Part shown: positions 50,738 through 59,732 of the stretch, piece by piece
Layout of the letters: each line of letters opens with the position of its first letter
Numbering within the stretch: position 1 is the first letter of the stretch
Assembly (NCBI RefSeq): GCF_016658545.1
Contig: NZ_JACVZC010000005.1
Span: 1 to 64,000, forward strand
Direction: 5' to 3'
Length of the DNA stretch: 64,000 bases
From: Pseudomonas sp. S37
GTDB lineage: Bacteria; Pseudomonadota; Gammaproteobacteria; Pseudomonadales; Pseudomonadaceae
Position numbers and translations under genes: made by a program
The notes under the pieces: model-generated
The model's input: the letters and a program-made list of their open reading frames with translations, nothing else
What the model was told of the DNA's origin: nothing
Databases searched by the model: none

Positions 50738-52030
50738 ATGATCCACAGCGCGCAGCACGCCGCCTCCTACTACGCCGCCAGCAGCGCGCCACACCCTGAC
50801 CACTCCTTCCTGCAAGGCGAACACAGCGCCGATGTATGCATCATCGGTGGTGGCTACTCGGGCCTGAACACCGCCATCGAACTGGCCGAACGCGGCTTCT
50901 CGGTCATTCTGCTGGAAGCGCGCAAGCTCGGCTGGGGCGCCAGTGGGCGTAATGGCGGGCAGCTGATCCGCGGTGTCGGCCATGGCCTGGAGCAGTTCCT
51001 GCCGGTGATTGGTGAGGACGGTGTGCGCAGCATGAAGCTGATGGGCCTGGAGGCCGTGCAGATCGTCCGCGAGCGGGTGGAAAAGCATGCCATCGTCTGC
51101 GACCTGACCTGGGGCTACTGCGACCTGGCCAACAAACCCGCCGAGCTGCTGGGCTTCGCCGAGGACGCCGAAGAACTGCGCAGCCTGGGTTACGCACATG
51201 AGCTGCGCCTGGTCGGCAAGGACGATATCCACAGCGTGGTCGGTGCCGGCTGCTATGTGGGCGGGCTGGTCGACATGGGCTCGGGGCACCTGCACCCGCT
51301 CAACCTGGCCCTGGGCGAAGCCGCCGTAGCTGCCCGCCTGGGCGTAAAACTGTTCGAGCAGTCCGAAGTGACCCGTATCGACTACGGCTCAGAGGTACAA
51401 GTGCACACCGCCCAAGGGCGGGTACGCGCCAAGACCTTGGTGCTGTGCTGCAACGCCTACCACAACAACCTCAACCGCGAACTGGGCGGCAAGGTGTTGC
51501 CAGCCGGCAGCTACATCATCGCCACCGAGCCGCTGGGTGGGGAACGCGCCCGCAGGTTGCTGCCGCAGAACATGGCCGTGTGCGACCAGCGTGTGGCACT
51601 GGATTACTACCGGCTGTCCGCCGACAACCGGCTGCTGTTCGGCGGTGCCTGTCACTATTCCGGCCGCGACCCGAAGGACATCGCTGCCTACATGCGGCCG
51701 AAAATGCTCAAGGTATTTCCGGAGCTGGCCGACGTGCGTATCGATTATCAGTGGGGCGGCATGATCGGCATCGGCGCCAACCGCCTGCCACAGGTCGGCC
51801 GCCTGGCCAGCCAGCCGAACGTGTATTACGCCCAGGCCTATTCCGGCCACGGGCTTAACGCCACCCACCTGGCCGCACGCCTGCTGGGCGAGGCCATCAG
51901 CGGCCAGGAGAGCGGGCGTTTCGACCTGTTCGCCAAGGTGCCGCACATCACCTTCCCCGGTGGCCAGCACCTGCGCTCGCCACTACTGGCGTTGGGCATG
52001 TTGTGGCACAGGCTTAAAGAATTAGCCTGA
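50738..52030 (+). CDS. PuuB/PauB-like FAD oxidoreductase for gamma-glutamylated polyamines
   Basis: A 430-residue FAD-dependent oxidase of the PuuB type. It opens like PuuB (ASYYAAS), has the dinucleotide site VCIIGGGYSGLNTAIELAER, the GWGASGRNGGQL motif and the C-terminal YSGHGLNATHLAARLL. In pseudomonads PauB paralogues oxidise gamma-glutamyl-putrescine and related amines to aldehydes, which KauB then oxidises. Its place near lrp, pauR and kauB resembles pauB4 in P. aeruginosa, from memory. CAGGA precedes the ATG. Which polyamine is preferred is not evident. Its last 9 bp overlap the DUF1127 gene on the other strand. Confidence 0.88.
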   Translation: MIHSAQHAASYYAASSAPHPDHSFLQGEHSADVCIIGGGYSGLNTAIELAERGFSVILLEARKLGWGASGRNGGQLIRGVGHGLEQFLPVIGEDGVRSMKLMGLEAVQIVRERVEKHAIVCDLTWGYCDLANKPAELLGFAEDAEELRSLGYAHELRLVGKDDIHSVVGAGCYVGGLVDMGSGHLHPLNLALGEAAVAARLGVKLFEQSEVTRIDYGSEVQVHTAQGRVRAKTLVLCCNAYHNNLNRELGGKVLPAGSYIIATEPLGGERARRLLPQNMAVCDQRVALDYYRLSADNRLLFGGACHYSGRDPKDIAAYMRPKMLKVFPELADVRIDYQWGGMIGIGANRLPQVGRLASQPNVYYAQAYSGHGLNATHLAARLLGEAISGQESGRFDLFAKVPHITFPGGQHLRSPLLALGMLWHRLKELA

Positions 52031-52294
52031 AAGCACACACCGCTGTTGTGGGAGCGGGGCAGGCCCGTCACGCCAGAAAGGTTTACTGCCCTCGATCCGG
52101 GCCTGCTCCCTGGTCAGCCCGACATCGCGCAACTGGTCATCGGTCAACTCCAGCAGCGCCCTGCGGGTATGCCAGCGGTGCATCATCAACCCCCAGCGCC
52201 CCAGCCCCGCCGGTGCACTGAAAACCTTGGTCTGCTGCCCGGCTTCCAGTTCTTTGGCCATCAGTTGCAAGCGCACATCGCTTATGCCACTCAT
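52022..52294 (-). CDS. DUF1127 small basic protein
   Basis: A 90-residue protein with the DUF1127 signature near residues 33-65 (WGLMMHRWHTRRALLELTDD then QLRDVGLTREQARIEG). Arginine-rich DUF1127 proteins in other bacteria affect RNA turnover or phosphate uptake, but the mechanism is unknown. GGGAGATA precedes the ATG. It is divergent from the MocR-type gene, which often controls such neighbours, and overlaps the end of the PuuB-like gene by 9 bp. Confidence 0.88.
   Translation of the reverse strand: MSGISDVRLQLMAKELEAGQQTKVFSAPAGLGRWGLMMHRWHTRRALLELTDDQLRDVGLTREQARIEGSKPFWRDGPAPLPQQRCVLSG
52046..52075. repeat. Lone degenerate REP half inside the DUF1127 gene
   Basis: TGTGGGAGCGGGGCAGGCCCG, a decayed single REP whose partner is missing; it lies within the 3' coding part of the DUF1127 gene (encoding the end of that protein). 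Weak match. Confidence 0.4.
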
Positions 52295-52472
52295 CGCTGC
52301 TATCTCCCATCCAGTTGTTACCGTGGAGAAAGCATGCGCGTCGGCAGTACTGACAATACAGCCTCAAAAAAGCCTTATTATTCCCATACAGAATTGGCCG
52401 CCGGCCGACTGAATGCTGTATTTTCAGGGAAACTGTACCGGTCGCCATGCCAACGCAGCGCAGGAGTATGCC

Positions 52473-53903
52473 ATGACCCTCTACCTGAACCTCGCCGAAC
52501 TGATCGGTGCCCGCATCGAGCAGGGCCTTTATCACCCCGGCCAGCGCCTGCCCTCAGTGCGCGCCCTGAGTGTGGAGCACGGGGTCAGCTTGAGCACCGT
52601 GCAGCAGGCCTATCGCATGCTGGAAGACAACGGTATGGTCTCGCCGCGGCCCAAGTCCGGCTATTTCGTCAGCGACCACCGCCAACTGCCTGCCCTGCCC
52701 GCCGTCAGCCGCCCGGCCCAGCGCCCGGTGGATATCTCGCAGTGGGAACAGGTACTGGAACTGATACGCAGCACGCCGCGCAAAGACGTGGTCCAGCTCG
52801 GCCGCGGCATGCCCGACATCGACAGCCCGACCCTAAAGCCGCTGCTGCGCAGCCTCGCCCAGTTGAGCCGGCGCCAGGACATGCCCGGCCTTTACTACGA
52901 CAACATCCACGGCAACCTGGCCCTGCGCGAACAGGTAGCCCGACTGGTACTCGACTCCGGCTGCCGCCTTGGCCCGGCCGACCTGGTCATCACCACCGGC
53001 TGCCATGAAGCACTGTCGTGCAGCATCCGCGCAGTGTGCGAACCAGGTGACATCGTCGCGGTCGACTCGCCCAGCTTCCACGGTGCCATGCAAACCCTGA
53101 AGGGCCTGGGCATGAAAGCGTTGGAGATTCCCACCGACCCGGTCACAGGCATCAGCCTGGAGGCGCTGGAGCTGGCCCTGGAGCAGTGGCCGATCAAGCT
53201 CATCCAGATCACCCCCAGCTGCAACAACCCACTGGGCTACATCATGCCAGAAGCACGCAAGAAGGCCCTGCTGAGCCTGGCCCAGCGCTATGACGTTGCC
53301 ATTCTGGAAGACGATGTGTACGGCGACCTGGCCTACACCTACCCACGCCCACGTACCCTCAAATCATTCGACGACGATGGCCGCGTGCTGCTCTGCAGTT
53401 CGTTCTCCAAGACCCTCGCCCCTGGCCTGCGGGTCGGCTGGGTGGCACCCGGGCGCTACCTGGAGCGGGTGCTGCACATGAAGTACATCAGCACCGGCAG
53501 CAGCGCCAGCCAGCCGCAACTGGCCATTGCCGACTTCATCGCCGGCGGGCACTACCAGCCCCACGTGCGGCGCATGCGCAGCCAGTACCAGCGGGGCCGC
53601 GACCTGATGAGCGACTGGGTAACCCGCTATTTCCCGGCAGGTACCCGGGTCAGCCGGCCGCAGGGCGGCTTCATGCTGTGGGTGGAATTACCCGAACATT
53701 TCGATACGCTGCGGCTGAACCGCGCTTTACTGGAGCAGGGCGTGCAGGTTGCGGTAGGCAGCATCTTCTCGGCCTCGGGCAAGTTCCGCCACTGCTTGCG
53801 CATGAACTTCGCAGCGCGGCCCACGCCGCAGATCGAGGGCGCCGTGCGCAAGGTAGGTGAAACCGCCCTTCGTCTACTGGATGAAGAAACCGCCGACGCG
53901 TAA
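52473..53903 (+). CDS. MocR/PdxR-type GntR regulator with aminotransferase domain
   Basis: A 476-residue protein: GntR winged helix at about 1-70 (LAELIGARIEQGLYHPGQRL, SLSTVQQAYRMLEDNGMV) joined to a class-I aminotransferase fold (about 100-470) with the PLP-Lys in SSFSKTLAPGLRVGW. MocR proteins use bound PLP or its aldimines as a signal rather than catalysing transamination. GCAGGAGTATGCC precedes the ATG. It is divergent from the DUF1127 gene and followed by the PLD lipoprotein gene after 60 bp. The ligand is unknown. Confidence 0.92.
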   Translation: MTLYLNLAELIGARIEQGLYHPGQRLPSVRALSVEHGVSLSTVQQAYRMLEDNGMVSPRPKSGYFVSDHRQLPALPAVSRPAQRPVDISQWEQVLELIRSTPRKDVVQLGRGMPDIDSPTLKPLLRSLAQLSRRQDMPGLYYDNIHGNLALREQVARLVLDSGCRLGPADLVITTGCHEALSCSIRAVCEPGDIVAVDSPSFHGAMQTLKGLGMKALEIPTDPVTGISLEALELALEQWPIKLIQITPSCNNPLGYIMPEARKKALLSLAQRYDVAILEDDVYGDLAYTYPRPRTLKSFDDDGRVLLCSSFSKTLAPGLRVGWVAPGRYLERVLHMKYISTGSSASQPQLAIADFIAGGHYQPHVRRMRSQYQRGRDLMSDWVTRYFPAGTRVSRPQGGFMLWVELPEHFDTLRLNRALLEQGVQVAVGSIFSASGKFRHCLRMNFAARPTPQIEGAVRKVGETALRLLDEETADA

Positions 53904-53963
53904 CTTTGCGCCGCCCGACACGGTCCAACACCCTAAAGCCCTGCTGCACAGGACGATCCACCC

Positions 53964-55514
53964 TTGAGACTCCAGCGAGCCTTGCCTCTGCTGCTGGTGC
54001 TGCTCGGCCTTGCCGGCTGTGCCAGTGTCAGCACGCCCCGCGAAACCAGCCAGGCGCTGCCCGCCAACGACTCGGCGTTCGGCCGCTCGGTGCTGCGCCA
54101 GGCTGCGCCGTACGGCGGCCGTTCGGGTTTTCGCCTGTTGCCCAACAGCAACGAGGCCTTTCGCGCCCGTGCCGAGCTGGTCCGCAACGCCCAGGCCAGC
54201 ATCGACCTGCAGTACTACATCGTCCACGACGGCCTCAGCACCCGCGCCCTGGTGCATGAGCTGCTGCGCGCTGCCGACCGCGGCGTGCGCGTGCGCATCC
54301 TGCTCGATGACACCACCAGCGATGGCCTGGACACCATCATGGGCACGCTCGACGCCCACCCGAACATTCAGATTCGCGTGTTCAACCCGCTGCACCTGGG
54401 CCGCAGCACTGGCGTGACGCGTGCGGTCGGCCGGCTGTTCAACCTGTCACGCCAGCACCGGCGCATGCACAACAAGCTGTTCCTGGTGGACAACAGCATG
54501 GCCATCGTCGGCGGGCGCAACCTGGGTGACGAGTACTTCGATGCCGAGCCCAACCTCAACTTCACCGACATCGACCTGCTAGGCGTTGGTCCGATTGCCG
54601 AGCAGTTGGGGCACAGCTTCGACCAGTACTGGAACAGCGCCCTGAGCCGGCCCATCACCGACTTCCTCTGGCGTGACCCGGACGCCGACGATCTGCGTGC
54701 CAGCCGCCACCGCCTGGAGGTGTCGCTGGCTGAAGCGAGGACCCAGCGCAAGGCCCTGTACGACCGCTTGATGGCCTACCAGTCGCAGCCGCGCCTGGAC
54801 GTGTGGCGCAACGAGCTGATCTGGGCCCACGCCCAGGCGCTGTGGGATGCACCCAGCAAGGTACTGGCAGATGACGAGCCGGACCCGCAATTGCTGCTGA
54901 GCCAGCAACTGGCGCCAGACCTGGCCAACGTGCACAGCGAGCTGATGCTGACATCGGCGTACTTCGTGCCAGGTGAACCGGGGTTGCTGTACCTGACCGG
55001 CCGCGCCGACGCTGGCGTTTCGGTAAAGCTGCTCACCAACTCGCTGGAAGCCACCGATGTACCGGCAGTGCACGGCGGCTATGCGCCCTACCGCCGGGCC
55101 TTGATTGAGCATGGGGTGCAGCTGTACGAGCTGCGCCGCCAGCCCGGCGACCCCAGCGCGGGGCGCCTGAGTTTCCGGGGCAGTTCGGACTCCAGCCTGC
55201 ACACCAAGGCGATCGTGTTCGACCGGCGCAAGACCTTTATCGGTTCGTTCAACTTCGACCCGCGTTCGGTGCTGTGGAACACCGAGGTCGGGGTGCTGGT
55301 GGACAGCCCGGAGCTGGCTGAATACACCCGCGAGCTGACCCAGCAGGGTATGGCGCCGGCGTTGAGCTACCAGGTGAAGCTGGTGGGCGACAAGCTGGTG
55401 TGGGCGACCGAGGACAATGGGCAGCGGCATGTGCTGACTGCAGAGCCAGGCGGGGTTTGGCGGCGGTTCAATGCCTGGATCAGCAAGGCGGTTGGCCTGG
55501 AGAAAATGTTGTAG
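53964..55514 (+). CDS. Phospholipase D-family lipoprotein
   Basis: A 516-residue protein with a lipobox (LLGLAGC, Cys19), so it is anchored to a membrane after export. Two HKD motifs are complete: H169-x-K171-x4-D176 in MHNKLFLVDNS and H413-x-K415-x4-D420 in LHTKAIVFDRR. It resembles the cardiolipin-synthase C (ClsC/YmdC) type of PLD proteins, which transfer phosphatidyl groups; that function is likely but not shown. It starts with TTG, with AGGA upstream; no ATG lies near. A type II REP pair follows the stop. Confidence 0.9.
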   Translation: MRLQRALPLLLVLLGLAGCASVSTPRETSQALPANDSAFGRSVLRQAAPYGGRSGFRLLPNSNEAFRARAELVRNAQASIDLQYYIVHDGLSTRALVHELLRAADRGVRVRILLDDTTSDGLDTIMGTLDAHPNIQIRVFNPLHLGRSTGVTRAVGRLFNLSRQHRRMHNKLFLVDNSMAIVGGRNLGDEYFDAEPNLNFTDIDLLGVGPIAEQLGHSFDQYWNSALSRPITDFLWRDPDADDLRASRHRLEVSLAEARTQRKALYDRLMAYQSQPRLDVWRNELIWAHAQALWDAPSKVLADDEPDPQLLLSQQLAPDLANVHSELMLTSAYFVPGEPGLLYLTGRADAGVSVKLLTNSLEATDVPAVHGGYAPYRRALIEHGVQLYELRRQPGDPSAGRLSFRGSSDSSLHTKAIVFDRRKTFIGSFNFDPRSVLWNTEVGVLVDSPELAEYTRELTQQGMAPALSYQVKLVGDKLVWATEDNGQRHVLTAEPGGVWRRFNAWISKAVGLEKML

Positions 55515-55523
55515 CGGCGATTT

Positions 55524-55637
55524 TGGGGCTGCTTTGCAGCCCATCGCGACGCAAGGCCGCTCCCACAAGGGTGCGGCGTACACCGATCAATGTGGGAGCG
55601 GCCTTGTGTCGCGAAAGGGCCGCAAAGCGGCCCCAAA
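55524..55637. repeat. Type II REP pair
   Basis: Inverted pair of type II copies with GGGGCTGCTTTGCAGCCC and GGGCCGCAAAGCGGCCCC hairpins, filling the gap between convergent PLD and MFS genes. Confidence 0.9.
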
Positions 55638-55642
55638 ATCGT

Positions 55643-56782
55643 TCAGGCAGACACAGCCTCAAAGGCCCCACGCCGCTGGGTCAACACCACCAGCCCCGCA
55701 GCCCCGGCCGCCATCAGCAACAGCAGCGCATGCCCGCTGATCCACTGGCTGCCTGCCCCGGCCAACAATGGCCCCAGCAGGCAGCCAATGCCCCACAGCT
55801 GCGCCACATGGGCATTGGCCCGCACCAGCTCATCATCGCGGTAGCGCTCGCCGATCAACACCAGCGACAAGGTGAACAAGCCCCCGGCACTGGCCCCGAA
55901 CAGTACCCACAACGGCCAGATCACCGGCGTATGCAGCAACAGCGGAATCGCCAGGCTGGACACCAGCAGGGTCACCGCACAACCGGTGAACAGTGCCTTG
56001 CGCGACATATGGTCGGCCAGCGCACCAATGGGCAACTGCAGCACGGCATCACCGACCACCACGGTACTGACCATGAACAGGGCGATTTCCGTGGTAAAGC
56101 CTTGCTGCAGGCAATACACCGGCAGCAGGGTAAGGATCATCGCCTCGAACGAGGCAAACAGGGCAATGGCCCAGGCGATCACCGGCAGGCGTCGGCAGAA
56201 GGCGAACAAGTCGCGGAAGGTGACACTGCAGGCTTCGGTGCTCGGTGCCCCGCCACGCCCCATCAGCACCAGCGGCGCGAGCAGCAGCAGGCCGGTCGCC
56301 GCCCAGAAGCCGAAGTCGTCATCAGAACCGAGAAAGCCCAGCACCAGTGGCCCGGCCAGTTGGCTGAGGGCGTAGCTGCTGCCATACAGTGCCACCAGGC
56401 GGCCGCGCCATTGTTCGACCACCAGTTGGTTGATCCAGCTTTCGCCGAGGATGAACACCACGGTCAGGGACATGCCGATCATCAGCCGCAGCAGCAGCCA
56501 CAACGGGTAGCTGGGCAGCAGTGCGACCAGGCCGATCGACAGCGCCCCGCCCCACAGGCAGATGCGCATGGCCGAGGGCACGCCCACCCAACCGGCCAGG
56601 CGGCTGGCCAGGCTGGCACCGGCCAGCACCCCCAGCGCCGGCATCGCCGCCATCACGCCGATGGCAAAGCTGCCGTAGCCCCAGGCTTCCAGGCGCAGGG
56701 ACACCAGCGGCATGCTCACGCCGAGCGCCAGGCCGACACTGAGCACTGACGCCAGTACGGCGAAGTAGGTACCCCAACGCAT
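55643..56782 (-). CDS. MFS transporter (YcaD-like)
   Basis: A 379-residue inner-membrane protein with 12 helices; it resembles the YcaD/MFS_1 group of transporters with unknown substrate (opening WGTYFAVLASVLSVGLALGV; GVMAAMPALGVLAGASLASR). GGGAGGCTGCA precedes the ATG of MRWGTYF; the upstream frame reads through REP DNA. It is bounded by REP pairs on both sides, so is probably transcribed alone. Substrate not evident. Confidence 0.9.
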   Translation of the reverse strand: MRWGTYFAVLASVLSVGLALGVSMPLVSLRLEAWGYGSFAIGVMAAMPALGVLAGASLASRLAGWVGVPSAMRICLWGGALSIGLVALLPSYPLWLLLRLMIGMSLTVVFILGESWINQLVVEQWRGRLVALYGSSYALSQLAGPLVLGFLGSDDDFGFWAATGLLLLAPLVLMGRGGAPSTEACSVTFRDLFAFCRRLPVIAWAIALFASFEAMILTLLPVYCLQQGFTTEIALFMVSTVVVGDAVLQLPIGALADHMSRKALFTGCAVTLLVSSLAIPLLLHTPVIWPLWVLFGASAGGLFTLSLVLIGERYRDDELVRANAHVAQLWGIGCLLGPLLAGAGSQWISGHALLLLMAAGAAGLVVLTQRRGAFEAVSA

Positions 56783-56811
56783 TGCAGCCTCCCGGGCCAA
56801 GAATTTTCCAT

Positions 56812-56907
56812 GGCCCATTCGCGGGTAAACCCGCTCCCACAGGTAAAACACCACCCTTGAGAGCGGTGCAGTACCTGTGGGAGCGGGTTTACCCGCGAAA
56901 AGGCCCT
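56812..56907. repeat. Type I REP pair
   Basis: Inverted pair between kauB and the MFS gene (both minus strand). Cores GCGGGTAAACCCGC and GCGGGTTTACCCGC, about 50 bp apart. Confidence 0.92.
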
Positions 56908-56913
56908 ACCAGA

Positions 56914-58407
56914 TTACAGCTTGATCCAGGTCGCCTTCAGCTCGGTGTACTTCTCCAGTGCATGCAGCGACTTGTCACGGCCGTTGCCCGACTGCTTGAA
57001 GCCACCGAACGGCGCAGTCATGTCGCCGCCGTCGTACTGGTTGACCCAGACGCTGCCAGCGCGCACGGCACGGGCGGTTTTGTGGGCCTTGGAAATGTCC
57101 GAAGTCCAGATACCCGCCGCCAGGCCATAAGGCGTGTCGTTGGCAATGGCCACGGCCTCTTCAGCGGTGTCGAAGGCGATCACCGACAGCACTGGGCCGA
57201 AGATTTCTTCCTGGGCAATGCGCATGGCATTGGTCACGCCGTCGAAGATGGTCGGCTCGACATAGGTGCCGCCAGTCTCTTCCAGGGTGCGCTTGCCACC
57301 GGCCAACAGCTTGGCGCCGTCCTTGTGGCCAGCTTCGATGTACGACAACACGGTGTTCATCTGCTGGGTGTCGACCAGGGCACCGACCGTAGTCTGTGGG
57401 TCCAGCGGGTTACCGGGCTTCCAGCCTTTCAGGGCCTCGACCACCATTGGCAGGAACTTGTCCTTGATCGAACGCTCGACCAGCAGGCGCGAACCGGCTG
57501 TGCACACTTCGCCCTGGTTGAAGGCGATGGCGCTGGCAGCGGCTTCAGCAGCAGCTTGCAGGTCCGGGGCGTCGGCGAAGACGATGTTCGGGCTCTTGCC
57601 ACCGGCTTCCAGCCAGATGCGCTTCATGTTCGATTCGCCCGCGTAAACCATCAGCTGCTTGGCGATCTTGGTCGAGCCGGTGAACACCAGGGTGTCGACG
57701 TCCATGTGCAGGGCCAGGGCCTTGCCCACGGTGTGGCCGTAACCTGGCAGCACGTTGAGTACGCCAGCCGGGATGCCGGCTTCGATCGCCAGCTGGGCAA
57801 TGCGAATGGCAGTCAGCGGCGACTTTTCGGACGGCTTGAGCACGACCGAGTTACCGGTGGCCAGTGCCGGGCCGAGCTTCCAGCAGGCCATCAGCAGCGG
57901 GAAGTTCCACGGTACGATGGCACCGACCACACCCACTGGCTCGCGGGTAACCAGGCCCAGCTGGTCGTGCGGGGTCGGGGCGACTTCGTCGTAGACCTTG
58001 TCGATGGCTTCGGCGGTCCAGTGAATGGCCTGGGCCGCGCCCGGGATGTCGATGCTGGAGGAGTCGCCAATCGGCTTGCCCATGTCCAGGGTTTCCAGCA
58101 GCGCCAGCTCTTCGACGTTCTTGCGCAGCAGGTCGGCGAAGCGGATCAGCTTGGCCTTGCGCTTGGCCGGGGCCAGTTGCGACCAGACGCCGGAATTGAA
58201 GGTGGCGCGGGCGTTTTCCACAGCGCGGTTGGCATCGGCCAGGTCGCAGCTGGCAACCTTGGCCAGGAAGCGTCCGTCGACCGGGCTCAGGCACTCGAAG
58301 GTTTCACCGGATGCGGCATCGGTGTATTCGCCGTTGATGAAGGCACGGCCTTCGATCTTCAGTTGCTGGGCACGTTGTTCCCAGTCCGCACGGGTCAGGG
58401 TGGTCAT
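56914..58407 (-). CDS. kauB: Gamma-glutamyl-/guanidino-aminobutyraldehyde dehydrogenase KauB
   Basis: A 497-residue NAD(P)+-dependent aldehyde dehydrogenase of the PuuC/KauB type. KauB of P. aeruginosa oxidises 4-guanidinobutyraldehyde and polyamine-derived aldehydes in arginine and putrescine breakdown. Conserved residues are the Glu in WLEAGGKSPNIVF, the nucleophile Cys in NQGEVCTAGSRL and PWNFPLLMACWK. AGAGGAGGAG precedes the ATG, giving exactly the usual length. It would work after the PuuB-like oxidase 5 kb away. Divergent from the cupin gene. Confidence 0.92.
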   Translation of the reverse strand: MTTLTRADWEQRAQQLKIEGRAFINGEYTDAASGETFECLSPVDGRFLAKVASCDLADANRAVENARATFNSGVWSQLAPAKRKAKLIRFADLLRKNVEELALLETLDMGKPIGDSSSIDIPGAAQAIHWTAEAIDKVYDEVAPTPHDQLGLVTREPVGVVGAIVPWNFPLLMACWKLGPALATGNSVVLKPSEKSPLTAIRIAQLAIEAGIPAGVLNVLPGYGHTVGKALALHMDVDTLVFTGSTKIAKQLMVYAGESNMKRIWLEAGGKSPNIVFADAPDLQAAAEAAASAIAFNQGEVCTAGSRLLVERSIKDKFLPMVVEALKGWKPGNPLDPQTTVGALVDTQQMNTVLSYIEAGHKDGAKLLAGGKRTLEETGGTYVEPTIFDGVTNAMRIAQEEIFGPVLSVIAFDTAEEAVAIANDTPYGLAAGIWTSDISKAHKTARAVRAGSVWVNQYDGGDMTAPFGGFKQSGNGRDKSLHALEKYTELKATWIKL

Positions 58408-58530
58408 ACGAAACTCCTCCTCTTGTTTAGGTGCAACGCCGCACTGAGGACTCACAGGCGTTGTCAGAATTCTGGCCGGGCGACGAGCGCACACTGGCAA
58501 GCGATACCCTAAACCAGCCGGTGTAAACTA

Positions 58531-58568
58531 TCAATATATTTGACACGGAAGGCTCAAAAGCCTACTGA
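58531..58568 (+). promoter_or_regulatory. Promoter of the cupin gene with overlapping dyad
   Basis: TTGACA at 58540-58545 and TACTGA at 58563-58568 are separated by 17 bp. A TCAA-N5-TTGA dyad (58531-58543) overlaps the -35, in the gap shared with the divergent kauB gene: a candidate operator for a repressor such as PauR. The PauR link is inference. Confidence 0.5.
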
Positions 58569-58603
58569 TGTTCATTTTATTAAACAACAACAGGAGCCGC
58601 ACC

Positions 58604-58963
58604 ATGAGCATCGCCAGTATCGTCGACTTTGCACAGATCATCACCGAGGCCGAGCGCTACCGCCCCGCGGCAGAAAAAATCCTCAAGGGCGAGCCCGACC
58701 AGGCTGTCTACAACCACTACTCCAGCCCATGCGGGCAATTTGCTGCTGGCGTATGGGAAGGTGAGGTGGGCCAATGGACAGTGAACTACACCGAGCACGA
58801 ATACTGCGAGATCGTCCAGGGTGTTTCGGTGCTGCGCGACCAGGACGGTGGGGCGAAAACCCTGCGTGCCGGCGATCGGTTTGTCATCCCCGCCGGCTTC
58901 AAGGGCACCTGGGAGGTGTTGGAGCCTTGTCGCAAGATCTATGTGATGTTCGAGCAGAAGTAA
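58604..58963 (+). CDS. Small cupin-domain protein
   Basis: A 119-residue single-domain cupin, typical of the DUF861 (EutQ/ureidoglycolate-like) group: GVWEGEVGQWTVNYTEHEYC EIVQG is followed by RAGDRFVIPAGFKGTWEV. The usual metal-binding His is partly replaced (EHEYCEI; no clear second His), so it may not bind metal. Function unknown. CAGGAGCC precedes the ATG. Its gene is divergent from kauB and its promoter overlaps a dyad, so it may belong to the polyamine regulon. Confidence 0.85.
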   Translation: MSIASIVDFAQIITEAERYRPAAEKILKGEPDQAVYNHYSSPCGQFAAGVWEGEVGQWTVNYTEHEYCEIVQGVSVLRDQDGGAKTLRAGDRFVIPAGFKGTWEVLEPCRKIYVMFEQK

Positions 58964-59058
58964 GCCTAGAAGTATCTATGTAGCGCAGGCGGTCTTCAGG
59001 CATGCGTGAGGATGGCCCTGCCCGTGTCGGGCCATCCAACTTCAACAGGAAGAACACC

Positions 59059-59262
59059 ATGACCAACGAAGAAGTGCTGCGAACCCTCGCCCACCTGGTC
59101 GGCACCCCTTATGCACCCGCCCTGAAAGACACCATCGGCGCCCTTACCGGCCGCACCCGGGTGGTCGGCCCCAACGAAATGTGCACCCGCGAGTACGACG
59201 TCGAGCGTATCCAGATCAAGGCCGGTGCCGACCTGCTGATCCAGGGCTTCGACTTCAACTGA
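59059..59262 (+). CDS. Small protein resembling I78-family peptidase inhibitors
   Basis: A 67-residue cytoplasmic protein (no signal peptide). The segment RTRVVGPNEMCTREYDVERI followed by a short beta strand pattern (LLIQGFDF) resembles the I78/Elastase-inhibitor fold in which the RVV..G segment is followed by Y-x-x-[DE]-R-[IL]. The match is partial and the function should not be assumed. CAGGAAGAACACC precedes the ATG. It ends 15 bp before a strong bidirectional terminator shared with rpmG. Confidence 0.6.
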   Translation: MTNEEVLRTLAHLVGTPYAPALKDTIGALTGRTRVVGPNEMCTREYDVERIQIKAGADLLIQGFDFN

Positions 59263-59276
59263 CCCTGCTGCAGGCA

Positions 59277-59313
59277 TAAAAAAACCCGCGTCCTTTCGGA
59301 TGCGGGTTTTTTT
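59277..59313. terminator. Bidirectional Rho-independent terminator
   Basis: AAAAAAACCCGCGTCC / GGATGCGGGTTTTTTT type hairpin: ACCCGC(A/G)TCC paired with GGATGCGGGT, flanked by an A-run on the left and a T-run on the right, so it works in both directions between convergent genes. Confidence 0.92.
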
Positions 59314-59328
59314 CAGGTCGCCGATCAA

Positions 59329-59484
59329 TTACTTGATCTTGGCTTCCTTGTACACCACGTGCTTGCGAACAACCGGATCATATTTCTTGATCTCGATTTT
59401 GTCCGGGGTGGTGCGCTTGTTCTTGTCGGTGGTGTAGAAGTGGCCGGTACCGGCACTCGAAACCAGACGGATCAATTCACGCAT
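59329..59484 (-). CDS. rpmG: Large ribosomal subunit protein bL33
   Basis: A 51-residue ribosomal protein ([20 protein letters not shown] ... [19 protein letters not shown]). It lacks the CxxC zinc pairs, so is the zinc-independent form of bL33. It follows rpmB after 11 bp in the same direction, the usual rpmB-rpmG operon. GGGAGAGC precedes the ATG. Confidence 0.97.
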   Translation of the reverse strand: MRELIRLVSSAGTGHFYTTDKNKRTTPDKIEIKKYDPVVRKHVVYKEAKIK

Positions 59485-59495
59485 GATGCTCTCCC

Positions 59496-59732
59496 TTAAA
59501 CCTTGGCGCCAGCTTTACGGATGTCAACCAGAACGGCGTCGATGCCGCGCTTGTCGATGATACGCATGCCTTTGGCGGAAACGCGCAGACGCACGAAACG
59601 CTTCTCGGATTCAACCCAGAAACGGTGGTGCTGCAGGTTCGGCAGGAAACGACGACGGGTTTTGTTGTTTGCGTGGGAAATGTTGTTCCCGGTTACTGGA
59701 CCCTTACCAGTAACTTGACAGACTCTCGACAT
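59496..59732 (-). CDS. rpmB: Large ribosomal subunit protein bL28
   Basis: A 78-residue ribosomal protein ([20 protein letters not shown] ... RKAGAKV) of the standard proteobacterial length. First gene of the rpmB-rpmG operon. AGAGGGCTGAGTC precedes the ATG. The leader upstream can form two hairpins. Confidence 0.98.
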   Translation of the reverse strand: MSRVCQVTGKGPVTGNNISHANNKTRRRFLPNLQHHRFWVESEKRFVRLRVSAKGMRIIDKRGIDAVLVDIRKAGAKV

